Below, piece after piece: positions 1 to 10,559 of a stretch of 64,000 nucleotides of DNA. The position numbers and the translations under genes are program-made. The stretch is from Gracilaria gracilis (lineage: Eukaryota > Rhodophyta > Florideophyceae > Gracilariales > Gracilariaceae). The notes below the pieces were generated by a model. It was not told the origin of the DNA. It searched no databases and saw only the letters and a list, made by a program, of their open reading frames with translations. The stretch covers positions 310,001 through 374,000 of the forward strand of contig JARGSG010000001.1 of assembly GCA_030374805.1 (NCBI GenBank). Direction: 5' to 3'. How positions within the stretch are numbered: the stretch's first letter is position 1; each line of letters opens with the position of its first letter.

Positions 1-2572
1 ATACTGCGAGCTTCTCGAGGTCATTCGCCTTCTTCGTCAGTGTTTGGATTGTAGAATTTTTCTCTGTCTCAGCTTTTCTTGCTTCAGAAATAACATTTTC
101 CAAGTCTTCCTTTTCAGCCTCCAAAGATAGTACTGCTTTCTTCATATTGTCTTCACGGGATTCAAGCTGTTGCACCTCTGACTGCAATTGAAGTCCGTTT
201 CGTAGATGTTCTTCAATCGAAACAATCATATTGTTTGCTAGGATCTGTAACTCCGAAACTGACTTATTGGCATCAATTTCGATTGATGGGATGGCGTCAT
301 TATCAATACAGGATCTGCAAGCTTGCACTACTCTCTGGACAACTCTCCGTAGAAGAGTGACGGAGATATCCCTCTCCGACTTGGTCCCTGAAATCTCAGC
401 TCGCAACTTAGCGACTTCCGTCTCATGAGTTCTGTTTTGAACCTGTACCACGAGCTTGCTGGCTTCAGTTGCTTCGTCTATCAACTTACCAGATTCTCTG
501 AGCTTGTGTTCCAGTTTCGTCGCTTGACGGGAAAGACCTTCGTTCTCTTTCCGCAGTTTCTCTTCGCTTGAACGCAAAGAAGCGAGAGCGGAATCCTTAA
601 GGGAAATCGCGGCTTCGGCAACCTGGAGATTTTTCTTCGTTTGTTCACGTCCCGCCACAGCATCCTCAACCTGCGTTTTTAGTAAACCAAGTTCAGCGGT
701 CATTTGCTCGCGGCTCTCTTGGAATTTCCTAAGCTCAAGTGATGCTTTTTCTCTGGTTTCAGATAAGGACATTTGCATCTGCTCGCGCTCGTTTTCGAAA
801 GCAACGGTCGTGGTGGACAGGTTCTCTTGATGATTCTGGAGTTGTGACTTCAATTCTGAAATGAAAGCGTCCTTTTCGGTCAACGTATCATCAACTCGTC
901 TAAGGTCTTCGGCATGTCGAGAATCTTGGGCTGAGATTTGGTTCTCGCAAGCGACAAGCTCGCTCTTAGCCTCGACTAAAAGGCTCTGCTTTTCATTCAG
1001 TTCCACCTGTTGCTTTTCACAAGTTGCCCTGAGCATGTTTAGTTCTCTATGTAGCTTGTCCTTCTCTGCGTGCAATACATTTCGGGCAACCATATTCTGT
1101 TCCAATACAGATTTCAACTGAAGATATTCCTCTTCTTTCGGTCGCTTGTTCAACTGCTCGTCCATCATTTGTAGCCTTGAACTTATTTCTGTCTTCTCAG
1201 CTTGATGTACGTTCAATTGAGATTCAAACTGTGACCTCATAGCCATCATTTGGTCATTGGCTTGGGAAAGCTGCTGTTTCATGCTCTCAATAGAAGAGTC
1301 TTTCTCTCTAATCAAGGCCGCTTGTTGCGCAGATGTCTGCTTCGAAGCATCTACAGTCTCTTGAATCTTAGCAAGCTCCCTCTGAAGCTGTTCCACAGTA
1401 GCGTGTTTCTTCTCGAGTTCGGATACTACATGTTGGTGCATTTGCGCGTCTGGTCTCTCGTTGATCAACGCCCTGGCTTCCTCAAGCTTTGCAACCAGTC
1501 CATCTCGCTCGGTCCGGAAAGCTTGACTGCTCTTCTCGAATTCAAGCTTCATTGAGTCGGCCTGGGACTCTGCCTTCGCAAGAAGTTCCTTTGACTTCTC
1601 AATGGAGTCTTGTTGCTCTTCAATTTGACTTGCTTGCTGCTGACCTTTGCACCTCAAAGATTCTGCCTCACCGGATATCTGGGATATGTCCTGGCACATC
1701 TTTTCCAGTGCAGCAGAAGAGTCTTGGATTTGGTTATCTTTCTCCTTGCTGAGTTTCATTTCCAGGTCGCATTTCTCCTCAAGAGATTCAGTTCGGGTAC
1801 GCAGCATGGCTAAGTCTTGTCGAACGATACGGAGGTCATTAGCTTTGTTCATTAGGTCGGCTTCAAGAGATTTGTACTCTTGAACAGAAGGGCGGGCTTC
1901 AAGCTCATTGATAGTATGTTGAAGTTTGTTTTGCAGCGCTTTTTGTTCGGCTTCAGTGTTGGAGAGCTTTTCTTTGAGCTCGTCAAAAAGACTATCCTTC
2001 TCCGCAAACAATGCTTCAAAATGACGCGTTTCATCGTTCGATTGCGCAACAGCACCGGCAAGTTGTTTCTCATACTGGCTGAGCTGTTGTTCACATGCTG
2101 CTAGCTGCTGACGAGCCTCGAGTAGAAGAACGTCCTTCTGTTTCAACCGCATGGAGTGTGTCTGAGCAATAGTAGAGGCGTCATCCGACTGCTTGGACAG
2201 AGCTTCAAGCTGCTGAGTCTTTTGCTGCAAAGCGTTGTGCAAGGTTTGAAATTGCTTTTTCGATGGCCGTTGCTCGAGAGTTGATCTAAGTTGGGCATTA
2301 GACTGTTTGAGTTCGTTGAGCAGGGCTTCATATTGTTGCTTGAGGGCAGCGTTGAACTTGTGAGATTGGGTACGTTGTTGATCGTGTTCAAGTTGGCAGG
2401 CAGCCAACCTAGCATGAAGCGCTTCTATATCGCCTTCAGAGCTGAGTAAAAGTGTTTCAAGCTTAGACTCCTTCCTAGCGGCCTTGTCCAGACGGCGCTT
2501 TTGCTTGGCGAGATCAGCACGGAGCTTGTCGACGGTGTGGACAAGGTCCCCGTCATTCTGCGGGGGAGGCAT
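1..2572 (-). CDS. Long coiled-coil protein, 5' part only (runs off window)
   Basis: The minus strand is open without a stop from the ATG at 2572 to the window edge, at least 857 codons. The product begins MPPPQNDGDLVHTVDKLRAD and is almost wholly Glu/Lys/Gln/Leu-rich with continuous heptads, typical of a long parallel coiled coil. Pro-containing turns such as ERPSKKQ, EARPSVQEY, NERPDAQ and NKRPKEEEY recur, which suggests rods joined by short hinges. No motor, GRIP, GRAB or membrane segment is visible in this part; any anchoring domain would be at the missing C-terminus. By composition it could be a golgin, a centrosomal or basal-body protein, or a cytoskeletal tether. The start is chosen because it is the first Met and nothing upstream extends the frame convincingly. 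The family cannot be named. That it is a real gene is near certain. Confidence 0.9.
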   Translation of the reverse strand, partial: MPPPQNDGDLVHTVDKLRADLAKQKRRLDKAARKESKLETLLLSSEGDIEALHARLAACQLEHDQQRTQSHKFNAALKQQYEALLNELKQSNAQLRSTLEQRPSKKQFQTLHNALQQKTQQLEALSKQSDDASTIAQTHSMRLKQKDVLLLEARQQLAACEQQLSQYEKQLAGAVAQSNDETRHFEALFAEKDSLFDELKEKLSNTEAEQKALQNKLQHTINELEARPSVQEYKSLEADLMNKANDLRIVRQDLAMLRTRTESLEEKCDLEMKLSKEKDNQIQDSSAALEKMCQDISQISGEAESLRCKGQQQASQIEEQQDSIEKSKELLAKAESQADSMKLEFEKSSQAFRTERDGLVAKLEEARALINERPDAQMHQHVVSELEKKHATVEQLQRELAKIQETVDASKQTSAQQAALIREKDSSIESMKQQLSQANDQMMAMRSQFESQLNVHQAEKTEISSRLQMMDEQLNKRPKEEEYLQLKSVLEQNMVARNVLHAEKDKLHRELNMLRATCEKQQVELNEKQSLLVEAKSELVACENQISAQDSRHAEDLRRVDDTLTEKDAFISELKSQLQNHQENLSTTTVAFENEREQMQMSLSETREKASLELRKFQESREQMTAELGLLKTQVEDAVAGREQTKKNLQVAEAAISLKDSALASLRSSEEKLRKENEGLSRQATKLEHKLRESGKLIDEATEASKLVVQVQNRTHETEVAKLRAEISGTKSERDISVTLLRRVVQRVVQACRSCIDNDAIPSIEIDANKSVSELQILANNMIVSIEEHLRNGLQLQSEVQQLESREDNMKKAVLSLEAEKEDLENVISEARKAETEKNSTIQTLTKKANDLEKLAV

Positions 2573-3128
2573 GTTGTCGAGCGACGCACGACAAATGAGG
2601 CGTGCGAGGGGCGGCGAGGAACAGGGCGATAGGGAAAGGAGAAAGGGGGGATGGTTTGCTCACGGCGGTTGACAATGTAAGGTTGGTTTAACCTGTTTGG
2701 TGGTTGTACCAACACAATTGACGCTGTTTATTGCTGTCTGACGGGTTGTATGGCGGCGGAGTTGTTGGTTTCAAAGGCATGATGCATATGAGAAGCCAAG
2801 CGCGCTTGATCTGCGTCGATGATTCAAATAAAAATTCAAAAACAAGCGGGTTTGAAATTTTGAACTAAGGGCTACAGTACGCGGACACCCGCGGCAACCG
2901 ACAATGCGACAAGCAAGAAGAAGTCCTCGGTAGCCCGCAACACGGCGCATGGGCGGGGAGCGCGCAGCGCACGACAACAAACGAAGCGAAGAGAGCAGAC
3001 GAGCTTTCGTTACAGCTTTCGTTACAGCTTTCGTTACAGCGTTAGCTATGGCGCTTATGAATCATCTGTGTTCCATCTCGAGCTCGTCGCGGCCGACGTG
3101 CGACGCGGTAAGCAACAAGCGTTTCGTG
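2573..3128. other. Spacer with a short tandem repeat
   Basis: No gene seen. It holds the upstream region of the coiled-coil gene and the 3' flank of the next minus-strand gene. At 3002-3040 a 12-base unit (agctttcgttac) is repeated about three times in tandem. No clear TATA box was found. Confidence 0.6.
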
Positions 3129-3818
3129 CTATGTCAACGACTGCGGCTCTTGGAGCGGCGCCACGGCCGCGTCGGTAAGCAAAGCGCTGCGCTGTCGTTC
3201 GCCCGTCACTCCAGCTCGCAGCACTGCCTCCGCAGCGGTGGATACAGCGCTCGGTTCCATCACCGCCGCGCTCAAAACATCCGTCAACAACGTCGCCACG
3301 TTGGCCAACGACATCAAGCCTTCTTCCCTCGCTCGCGCTTCAAACTGTGCCGCCACTTCACAAAACGATTTGACACAGCGGACAAGCGCTTCATTCGACT
3401 CTGAAAGCACGACGGCGCGGCGCGAGTCATGCACTATGTCGGCCACTCTCTCCACGCGCATGCGCGCCAACCGCGAGCACAGTGCGTTCAAAGCGGGGCG
3501 CGTGGTATGTAACAGTTGTTGTTGGGCGCGGACAGCGGCGCACTTGCGCACCATTAGTGAGAGCTGTGCCTGTGTTTGTTGTAGTTTCTCCAATTGAGAG
3601 CCCAGTGACGTGAGATCGGCGCACGCTTCGCGTTCGTGATGCGCCATCTCGTGCAGCGCCAGCGAGTTGAGGAGGCGCCACTGACACTCCTTGGTGGCCA
3701 TGATGCGCGTCCAATGCACATCGCCCTCCTTGACGCGCTCCTCACCGCCGCCAGTAGCGGTCTTGATCGCCGACGGCGCGGCGTCCCTCACCGTCGCACG
3801 CGAAGAAGTGGACGCCAT
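3129..3818 (-). CDS. Hypothetical protein with helical/coiled-coil core
   Basis: This 229-residue protein starts MASTSSRATVRDAAPSAIKT. The frame stays open upstream to 4439, but that extension overlaps the divergent CHY/RING gene and its product is low-complexity, so the Met at 3818 is preferred. The middle (ALHEMAHHEREACADL...LEKLQQTQAQL) is an amphipathic helix with coiled-coil character, followed by more Ala/Leu/Arg-rich helices to the C-terminus (PLQEPQSLT). No signal peptide, membrane segment or catalytic motif is visible. A small subunit of a helical tethering or kinetochore-type complex would have this look, but no family is recognised. It lies head to head with the gene at 4372, with about 550 bases shared as promoter. 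Confidence 0.6.
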   Translation of the reverse strand: MASTSSRATVRDAAPSAIKTATGGGEERVKEGDVHWTRIMATKECQWRLLNSLALHEMAHHEREACADLTSLGSQLEKLQQTQAQLSLMVRKCAAVRAQQQLLHTTRPALNALCSRLARMRVERVADIVHDSRRAVVLSESNEALVRCVKSFCEVAAQFEARAREEGLMSLANVATLLTDVLSAAVMEPSAVSTAAEAVLRAGVTGERQRSALLTDAAVAPLQEPQSLT

Positions 3819-4371
3819 GGTACGATGCGTCAAGGCTGCCGCCGTATCTAGCGTAGGCGCGTGCGACGCGAATTCGCGCAAGTCGACGCAGCTGTTCAAA
3901 AGAGCGATTCGAATCGAAAAGCACGCGCGGGCGCGCGTTGCGCAACAGAGCTCAAACGTGTCCACGACTAGGTAGGCGCGCGACGAACCAGCGGTGGCCA
4001 CGTGCGACTGCGTCGCGCGTGCTGTCGCACACCCTGCGCAGTTTGTCAAACAAAACGCGCTGTTTGGCCGCGGCGCGCTTGCAGCGCGCGCTTGCAGCGC
4101 GCACGCGATGCGCGTGTCACCACTTCGCTCAAACGACCCACCACCGCCTGGCGACGCGCCGTCGTTCGTCCCCACCCCCTCATTGCGGGCTGCAGCTGCG
4201 CTCCTCTGTAACCCCCCTCCTGCGCCACCGCTTCCCCACGTCGCTATTGCTCTCCGTCCACCGCTGCCGCTTCCCCAAAACGCGCCGCTGCTCACCCCCT
4301 TCCCCCACCCCCACCCCACCCTCCCTTCCCCCCCACCACTCTCGCCCACCCTCCTCCACCCGTCCTTCGTC
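3819..4371. promoter_or_regulatory. Bidirectional promoter region with C-rich tract
   Basis: This spacer divides two divergent genes. The part next to the plus-strand gene (about 4261-4360) is strongly pyrimidine-rich, with runs of C broken by T and A. Similar C-rich tracts precede the starts at 16964 and 51702, so this looks like a common promoter or leader feature. Both strands are open here by composition, which produces long overlapping frames that I do not take as coding. Confidence 0.45.
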
Positions 4372-6078
4372 ATGTCGTCGCACCCCGACTTTCTGCATGG
4401 CCCTGAGGGCTGCCTGTCGCAGCGCGTGGCCACCTCCACGCTGGCCGAGCTGCTCTCGCAGCTGCGCGAAGCCTTCCATGCTGCACGATGCGCCGGCTTG
4501 TGTCGCGTCGCCGCGTCATCCTTTGCCGCCCAACACTTCTCGCAACCGTTCTCCCAGGCCGCCGCCGCCTTTCGAATGCGAGCTCATCTGTCTGATCGAC
4601 CTCCACACCATCCTTCCAATCTGTGCACATGCGCATCCTCCTTCTCTATCTCCTCTGCTGCACACTCTTCGCCTGCGCATTCCGACCCTCACTGCTCCTC
4701 CACGCATGACCGCGCCCCACATGCTCATCAATCGCTGTCCCCCCAATCCGACGATGCCCAACATTCGTCGTCGCCTGCGTGTCGCCAACACAAGCACCAC
4801 CAACTGCTCAATCGCTATAAGCGCTCCAAGGCGCTTGAGCTGCAGAACAACGTGTGCCGTCTGTTTGAAGAACAATACAAGCCGTTTGATTGCAACGGAG
4901 AGCTTATCGATGCTGCCTATGACGATTCACCACAACTCACCAAGTCAACAGCCTCACATACATTGTACCCATCTCCCGCGCCCTCTCCTCCTCAACCATG
5001 CTGCTCTTCGCCTTCCTCTTTTTCCTCCTCCCCCTCCTCCTCCTCTTCTTCCTCTTCCCCCTCATCTTCCGCACCTTCCTCTTCCTCCACCGCCTCCTCC
5101 GCACCCGCACTCTCGCATACGCCGCCACCAGCCACATCGTCACCGCCACTCTACGGCTGCAAGCACTATCCCAGACGGTGCAAACTCAAGGCACCATGTT
5201 GCGGAATCTTCGTGCCTTGTCGCTTTTGCCACGATGAAACAGTCGCCGATGACCATCAAATGGACCGCTTTGTCGTTGATACTGTTCTGTGTATGGTTTG
5301 CATGACCGAGCAACCCATTGCGCCCAAATGTGTCCATTGCTCCACTCAGTTTGCTCGCTACTACTGCCCAAAGTGTCGCTTTTTTGATAACTCTCCCGGC
5401 AAGCACATCTATCATTGCGATCGCTGTCATGTATGTCGGTTAGGGAAGGGAATTGGCATCGATACATATCATTGCGAGAAGTGTGACGCGTGTGTATCAA
5501 TCGACTCAAAAAACAACCATCGTTGTCTCAATCGCGCTTTACATGCCAACTGCCCCATCTGTCACGCCTATCTTTTCACCTCCGTTGAGCCCGTCGTGTT
5601 TATGAAGTGTGGTCATACCATGCACAAGCAGTGTTTTGAACAATATACCCTCACGCATTATCAATGTCCCATCTGCATGCGCTCATTAACCGACACGAAA
5701 CAGCATTTTGAAAACATCGACAAGATCATGGAAGCTCAGACTATGCCCCCCGAATACGCCTGCAAACGCTCTCAAATTCTATGCAACGATTGTCAGAAGA
5801 AGAGTGTCGTTCCATTCCACTTTGTCTATCACAAGTGTGCCGAAACTGACTGTGGTAGCTACAACACCTCTGTTATTAAGGTAATAGATGAACCCTTACA
5901 GCATTCCAATTCTGAGTCTACAACAGTTGCACCGCCGCAAGACAATACAACACATCGATCTTCTGCACCGTCGCATCCCTCTGCCTCGTCTGTACCAATT
6001 GTGGTGCCGCCTACACCTACTCCGACGGTGGTGGAAGATGCTGCTGGTTCGACCAACGCTTGGCAATTCATCATTTGA
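4372..6078 (+). CDS. CHY/CTCHY/RING-type E3 ubiquitin ligase (RCHY1/Pirh2-like)
   Basis: Predicted 568 residues starting MSSHPDFLHGPEG. After a low-complexity region and a Ser-rich stretch (coded by tcc repeats at 5008-5110), the C-terminal half has the diagnostic order of the RCHY1 family. First comes a CHY zinc finger (YGCKHYPRRCKLKAPCC...C..CHDE). Next is a CTCHY finger (KCRFFDN...YHCDRCHVCRLG...YHCEKCDAC). Then a RING (CPICHAYLF...CGHTMHKQCF...CPICMRSL), then a small C-terminal zinc-ribbon-like part (CNDCQKKS...YHKCAETDCGSYNT). The family ubiquitinates target proteins through the RING; plant relatives act in iron and stress signalling. An in-frame upstream Met at 3994 exists, but the extension is Pro/Ala low-complexity and crosses the C-rich tract, so 4372 is preferred. 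The Pro/Thr-rich tail of about 60 residues is unusual for the family. Confidence 0.9.
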   Translation: MSSHPDFLHGPEGCLSQRVATSTLAELLSQLREAFHAARCAGLCRVAASSFAAQHFSQPFSQAAAAFRMRAHLSDRPPHHPSNLCTCASSFSISSAAHSSPAHSDPHCSSTHDRAPHAHQSLSPQSDDAQHSSSPACRQHKHHQLLNRYKRSKALELQNNVCRLFEEQYKPFDCNGELIDAAYDDSPQLTKSTASHTLYPSPAPSPPQPCCSSPSSFSSSPSSSSSSSSPSSSAPSSSSTASSAPALSHTPPPATSSPPLYGCKHYPRRCKLKAPCCGIFVPCRFCHDETVADDHQMDRFVVDTVLCMVCMTEQPIAPKCVHCSTQFARYYCPKCRFFDNSPGKHIYHCDRCHVCRLGKGIGIDTYHCEKCDACVSIDSKNNHRCLNRALHANCPICHAYLFTSVEPVVFMKCGHTMHKQCFEQYTLTHYQCPICMRSLTDTKQHFENIDKIMEAQTMPPEYACKRSQILCNDCQKKSVVPFHFVYHKCAETDCGSYNTSVIKVIDEPLQHSNSESTTVAPPQDNTTHRSSAPSHPSASSVPIVVPPTPTPTVVEDAAGSTNAWQFII

Positions 6079-8597
6079 CATACCATTTATCACGTGCAAG
6101 CCTATGATCTTCTCATTTCAGACGGCACGTATTCTAAAAGCTCGTAGTCCCTTGCCGCATGGGCCGAGGACATCGCTCACTTCAACTACAACTAATTTTG
6201 TTTACAATCTTTCTCTTTTTTTTTAGAGACTTCGCCTACCCCATCGCCACCCTACCCCCGCTTCTATTCTGGCGCACGACTTATTATGTTTTCCACATAT
6301 TGTAGGTCAAGCACCACCTTGTGTCATATGTTCGTTGTCTACACCCTATTGCTGCCGATGTTGAGCAAAACGATAAGCTGTAATGCTCACCACAAATGCA
6401 TATGGTATCTGTCGCAGTGATAACCCCTACCCCATTGGCGCCAACACCAAACACCGCTCCGAAGCCAAACCAATGTTGAGACTGTGGAACTTCGTTTCCA
6501 AGCCGCGGGAGCGCACAATATGAATGGATGCACACACAACAACATGTACAAACATACATACGCAAGGGAGGAGAAGGAGCGGGGGGAGGGGTGTCGCGAG
6601 GGTACGAGCTGCAGCATGCGGTAAATAAAGACCGTGGGCGTGACGAAACACAGCAGTATCATTTCGGACCACTTGCAGGGCTATTGAAACATTGACGTGG
6701 AATGATTCTTTTAAAACTCGAGATGTTGACCTGGTCCACAAGTTTTTCGCGTATACCAGTACTCGTAAGGAATTGGAATAGTTTTTGAGGTACCGTCGTG
6801 GTTCAAGTACACGGGTGGGGGTCGTTTGTTGTGGTCGTTCACTATGAGCGCTCTTCTGATTATCTTCGCGAGAGCCGCCATTGCAATATACCTTTGCTGA
6901 CCATGCGGCGCGTTGTACCTTTTGGGTTCCGACTTTGAGTCTTAAATCACCTTCGCTTGGATTCATTTTTTTGTATATTGTGTGTGTCACTTGTTGTTCG
7001 TTGGTCGTGAACATGTTTCGGACTCGATACTTTCTTGAATGAGTAGGGAGGGCCGTGAGTGTGTGGAGAAAGCGCGAAGCCCCCATCTCTGCGTCTCTTG
7101 TGCGTTTAGGTATCTTTGGCTGGAACAGATCGTTCCAGCACGGTGGCAGATACCAAACAGTGGTTTTCATTCAAACGCAGTCGATGGACTGTTCATGGGG
7201 TCTCCTACAGAGGCTCGGGGCATCTCGTCTTCAGGATTGTTATTTTCGTCAGTGTCATATAGTTTGGTCACTTTCTGCCAACAGCACCACGGCCATGGAT
7301 GCGACTCAACCACAGCCATGCGACTCAGTTACAGTTGTCATACAGACTGGAGCCGCTTTCTATGCGTCGGCTGATGGATTGTCTTAGGAATAGACTCATT
7401 CGCGATAAACATATGTAGGAACAAGAGGTTGTCAAATGCTAAAAAGCAGGAACGTCTGCGAGTTTATCTGTTACCACGTACCTTCGTATAACTGCAAGCA
7501 GTATGTTGAGGCAAGTTCGTCCCCCAAACGTATTGCTTTCTCGTGACTTTGATCGGTAATGAGCACTTCCCTTCACAGGATGCTGAATCCCAAATAGTCG
7601 ACTATTTGCGTTCCTTTAAATATACTTCGCTGTGACCTGTGACCGGCGCGGTGCGAGATCCGCTTAGTTTTTCTTGCTCTATAAAAAATCTCGTGCCTCA
7701 GAAAACTGCATGAAAGGTATTAGCCATGGTGAGAACCACATGACGAGCCATCCAACAGGGCCAAGGGCTTGATGAAAGCGATGGAATAGAGGTTAAGCTT
7801 GAATCCATCCGTTATTTTTGTTGTAAGTCTCAGAGACGAGATTCAGACAAACTCAAAGAGTCCCAACCAGCTTAATAAGCCGTCAAGTACGCAGTCTTGA
7901 GGCTAGCAATAACGTGGTGAATATGTTCCCATTCAACAGATTGTTCCTTTCCTAATTTCTCTTATTCCTGCCTCTCAATCGACGGGCGCGACGGGGGCTT
8001 ATTGTCAATTGGCTACAAGAGTATCACGGCAATAAGATGAAGAGCACCATTGTAGCTAAAGGTTCTTATTTCAAAGAAACGTATCATGCTTAATTTGATT
8101 CATCTGTGAGCTAAGGGTTAACCTTCCTGACTTCCTGTCGTAGGTATTCCCCATAAGGTGAGGCGAAATTACATATTCTACTTCGAATTCAACTCTCAAA
8201 GGTTGTACCTGAACGCTTCGGCACGAGAGACCGTTTTCTAGACGCTGTGCAATGAATTAGTTGTTATACCTTGTTCTCGGTGTTCCAAGCCATCGACGGG
8301 ACCTCACTCCGAAGCTCCTTTATGGGACCGTGAAGACACAGACAGCTTGTTTTGGCCGGCATTTGGAAACGAATTTCCACTCGAAAGATCTTTGTGAAAG
8401 ATCTTTGTGATAGTCATCACAGGTTGTTTAGTAAACAATGTTTACCCTCTATTAACCCGTCATGCCATTTGACGACCTTGAGCACTTGTCTTGTGTTCGT
8501 GTTCTGACTGTTCTTGTCTTGTTGATTTAGAGATAAGCTATTCTAATTTCCCAAAGCATCTCGGTATCCGAAATTGTGGTACAGTTGTTAACAACAG
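6079..8597. other. Gene-poor spacer
   Basis: About 2.5 kb with no supportable gene. A T-run followed by AG near 6217-6226 could be a splice acceptor for an unseen isoform of the RING gene, but nothing downstream is coding. The unit aaagatctttgtg is repeated twice in tandem at about 8386-8411. A minus-strand open frame at 6427-7170 has no domain or composition support. Confidence 0.5.
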
Positions 8598-8599
8598 TA

Positions 8600-8640
8600 C
8601 AGTCGACCCCACGCTATAGTGCACCCCCGTGTCAAAGCCC
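8600..8640 (+). repeat. Left terminal inverted repeat of the pogo element
   Basis: It starts CAGTCGACC after a TA and contains TATAGTGCACCCC, matched in inverted orientation at the right end. A gtgcac-rich stretch with a small palindrome (gtgcactctagagtg) follows inside. Confidence 0.8.
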
Positions 8641-8678
8641 CTACGAGTGCACTACAGAGAGAGTGCACTCTAGAGTGT

Positions 8679-10532
8679 TTACTGCCAGAACTCGGACAAC
8701 TTTGTCTGTCTTTGTCGCTCCATTGCCCTCCGCGTCGAAATGTTCAGCACCTCCCTCTTCGCTACGCGAAGCAAATGCCCAAATCTATCCAGCTCGCAGT
8801 CCGTGGCCAACCTCTCGAGCGAGGCAAACATTTTCGAGATCACACCTGAACTAGGGACTGGTTTAACCACTGCAACAGCATCAATCGTAGAGTGTGTTAG
8901 TCTCTCTTTCTCTTCCTCATTATCATTACTGTTTTCCAATAAAGCTTCATTAACTAAGTCTTCACAAACATCTTCTAACATTGCTCCTTGCACATCCGGG
9001 TTATCTTCGATATTAACCCAACGAATGACGTCCTCGTTGCAAACATTATCCAACAAAGTATCTGTTTGACCCTCCTTGCTTGCACAAATCCGCAATGTCT
9101 TGAACGCAGTACATAAATCTTCCTCCAAACATTCTTGCTCCCTAGACTGCAACAAATTCTGTTTGCCATAGACAGCCTCCATATCAGAGCGAACCGTTTG
9201 TGGTAGTAACTCTGATTTTATCCAGCATCGAATAACCGTCCTTTTGCTGACAGCCTCCCAAGCCTTCACTACTAGTTCCATTGCATCTAATAAATGAGGT
9301 TCATGACCCTCAGCCAAACCTTTAGTCCCGGCCGTCATATTTTTTGCAAGTTCTCTACGCTGATCACGATCTTCGAAAGACCATATGATTTCGTTCAAAA
9401 GAAGATGACGATACCGCACTTTAAGTGCGGCGATAACACCGCAATCCATAGGTTGAAAGAGCGCAGTGCAGTTCGGAGGCAGGTTAAATATAGTTACCTG
9501 ATCCCTGTTATCCTTCAAATCTCCGTGAGCAGAGCAATTATCCATGATGAGAGCGACATCTGAGTTTGTATGCTTCCTGACAATGGGCAAAAAGACGGTG
9601 TAGAACCATTTCCTAAATGTCGGTTCGTCCGACCACGCATTCTTCTGTGAGAAGTATGGGAGGGGAGGGGTTTGTTTTCGAAAACATCGCGGCTCTTTTG
9701 AGGATCCGATGACTGCCACCGGGAGCTTTAACGTTCCCGTGGCATTGGTACAAATGAAACCGGTGATACGGTCCTTTGCCTTCATATTTTTGGTGCCTCG
9801 CACCGTTTTCCTGTTCTCATTCTGCATAATGTATGTCCGTCTAGGTAACAACCTGTAGAAAACTCCTGTTTCATCGACGTTAAAGATGTTGTTAGGGTCA
9901 AAGGCACTCAATTGTTGACGTAATGTTGAGATATCTCCCGCCACTTTCAGCACATCGACGCTTCCAGCCTGACCATGAAGAGAAACAGACCTAAGGTTGT
10001 GCCTAATGACAAATTTCTGAACCCAACCATTTGATGCTTTGAAATCTTGGATCGCAGCGCAAAGCGTCTCGTTGTTGCTCTGCATAAGGTGGTGATGGAT
10101 CTGTCGCGCTTTTACCTGTATAACGCTTGCTGTTACGGGCATTTTCATTGCTCGGGCGGCGGAAAGAAAGTGCAGAAGCCTTTGCTCAATTTCTGGGTAC
10201 TTTGCAGGTCGTTGACGAAAGCAATTGAGTGTGCGACTCTGTTCGTCGAGTGACTGAATGCTGTGCGCGCGCTTTTTGATGTTGTAAACCGTACGGCGGG
10301 AAACATTGTACTTGCGAACAATGCCGTCTACTGTCGTCCCAGTACTGAGTTCATTGGTTATCTGCAGCTTTGTAGACTGCTTGAGTTGGGTTCGTTTCTT
10401 TTGGATGGGAGACATGTTGTGGAAAGAGCTGTTTCGATTCTTGACGCTTGGTTTGCTCAAGAGCTTTAACAGCTTCATGCCGCAATGGATATGACAGGTG
10501 TACAAATTGACACGTGTTTGCTTTCGTGCCAT
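8679..10532 (-). CDS. pogo/Tigger family transposase with C-terminal PIP-box-like motif
   Basis: Cut-and-paste DDE transposase. Numbered from the Met at 10580 (633 residues), it has a CENP-B/Psq-type helix-turn-helix at about 60-105 (KLQITNELSTG...IVRKYNVSRRTVYNIKK) and a second DNA-binding region at about 125-200. The DDE_1 catalytic core has D236 (NVDETGVFY), D347 (LIMDNCSAH) and D379 (FQPMDCGV). The D347-D379 spacing fits the pogo group. The listed start (10532, MARKQTRV) lies outside the terminal repeat; Met at 10415 (MSPIQKKRTQ), just before the HTH, is another good choice. The last residues, QTKLSEFW, fit the PCNA-interacting pattern QxxLxxFW. The Drosophila pogo transposase is known to bind PCNA through such a motif. 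No frame break is seen. Confidence 0.93.
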   Translation of the reverse strand: MARKQTRVNLYTCHIHCGMKLLKLLSKPSVKNRNSSFHNMSPIQKKRTQLKQSTKLQITNELSTGTTVDGIVRKYNVSRRTVYNIKKRAHSIQSLDEQSRTLNCFRQRPAKYPEIEQRLLHFLSAARAMKMPVTASVIQVKARQIHHHLMQSNNETLCAAIQDFKASNGWVQKFVIRHNLRSVSLHGQAGSVDVLKVAGDISTLRQQLSAFDPNNIFNVDETGVFYRLLPRRTYIMQNENRKTVRGTKNMKAKDRITGFICTNATGTLKLPVAVIGSSKEPRCFRKQTPPLPYFSQKNAWSDEPTFRKWFYTVFLPIVRKHTNSDVALIMDNCSAHGDLKDNRDQVTIFNLPPNCTALFQPMDCGVIAALKVRYRHLLLNEIIWSFEDRDQRRELAKNMTAGTKGLAEGHEPHLLDAMELVVKAWEAVSKRTVIRCWIKSELLPQTVRSDMEAVYGKQNLLQSREQECLEEDLCTAFKTLRICASKEGQTDTLLDNVCNEDVIRWVNIEDNPDVQGAMLEDVCEDLVNEALLENSNDNEEEKERLTHSTIDAVAVVKPVPSSGVISKMFASLERLATDCELDRFGHLLRVAKREVLNISTRRAMERQRQTKLSEFWQ

Positions 10533-10559
10533 GCCAATTTCAGTGCACTGCAAGGGATG

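Noticed and set aside
3819-4439. Minus-strand extension of the 3129-3818 gene to a 436-codon frame
   Set aside because: It overlaps the promoter and start of the divergent RING gene, and the extension is low-complexity Gly/Arg/Ser caused by C-rich DNA.
3938-5305. 455-codon plus-strand frame over the RING gene
   Set aside because: Pro/His/Arg low-complexity shadow in another frame of the real CHY/RING gene.
6427-7170. 247-codon minus-strand frame
   Set aside because: No domain, signal or composition support; it ends in a low-complexity Leu/Val/Cys stretch. Probably chance.
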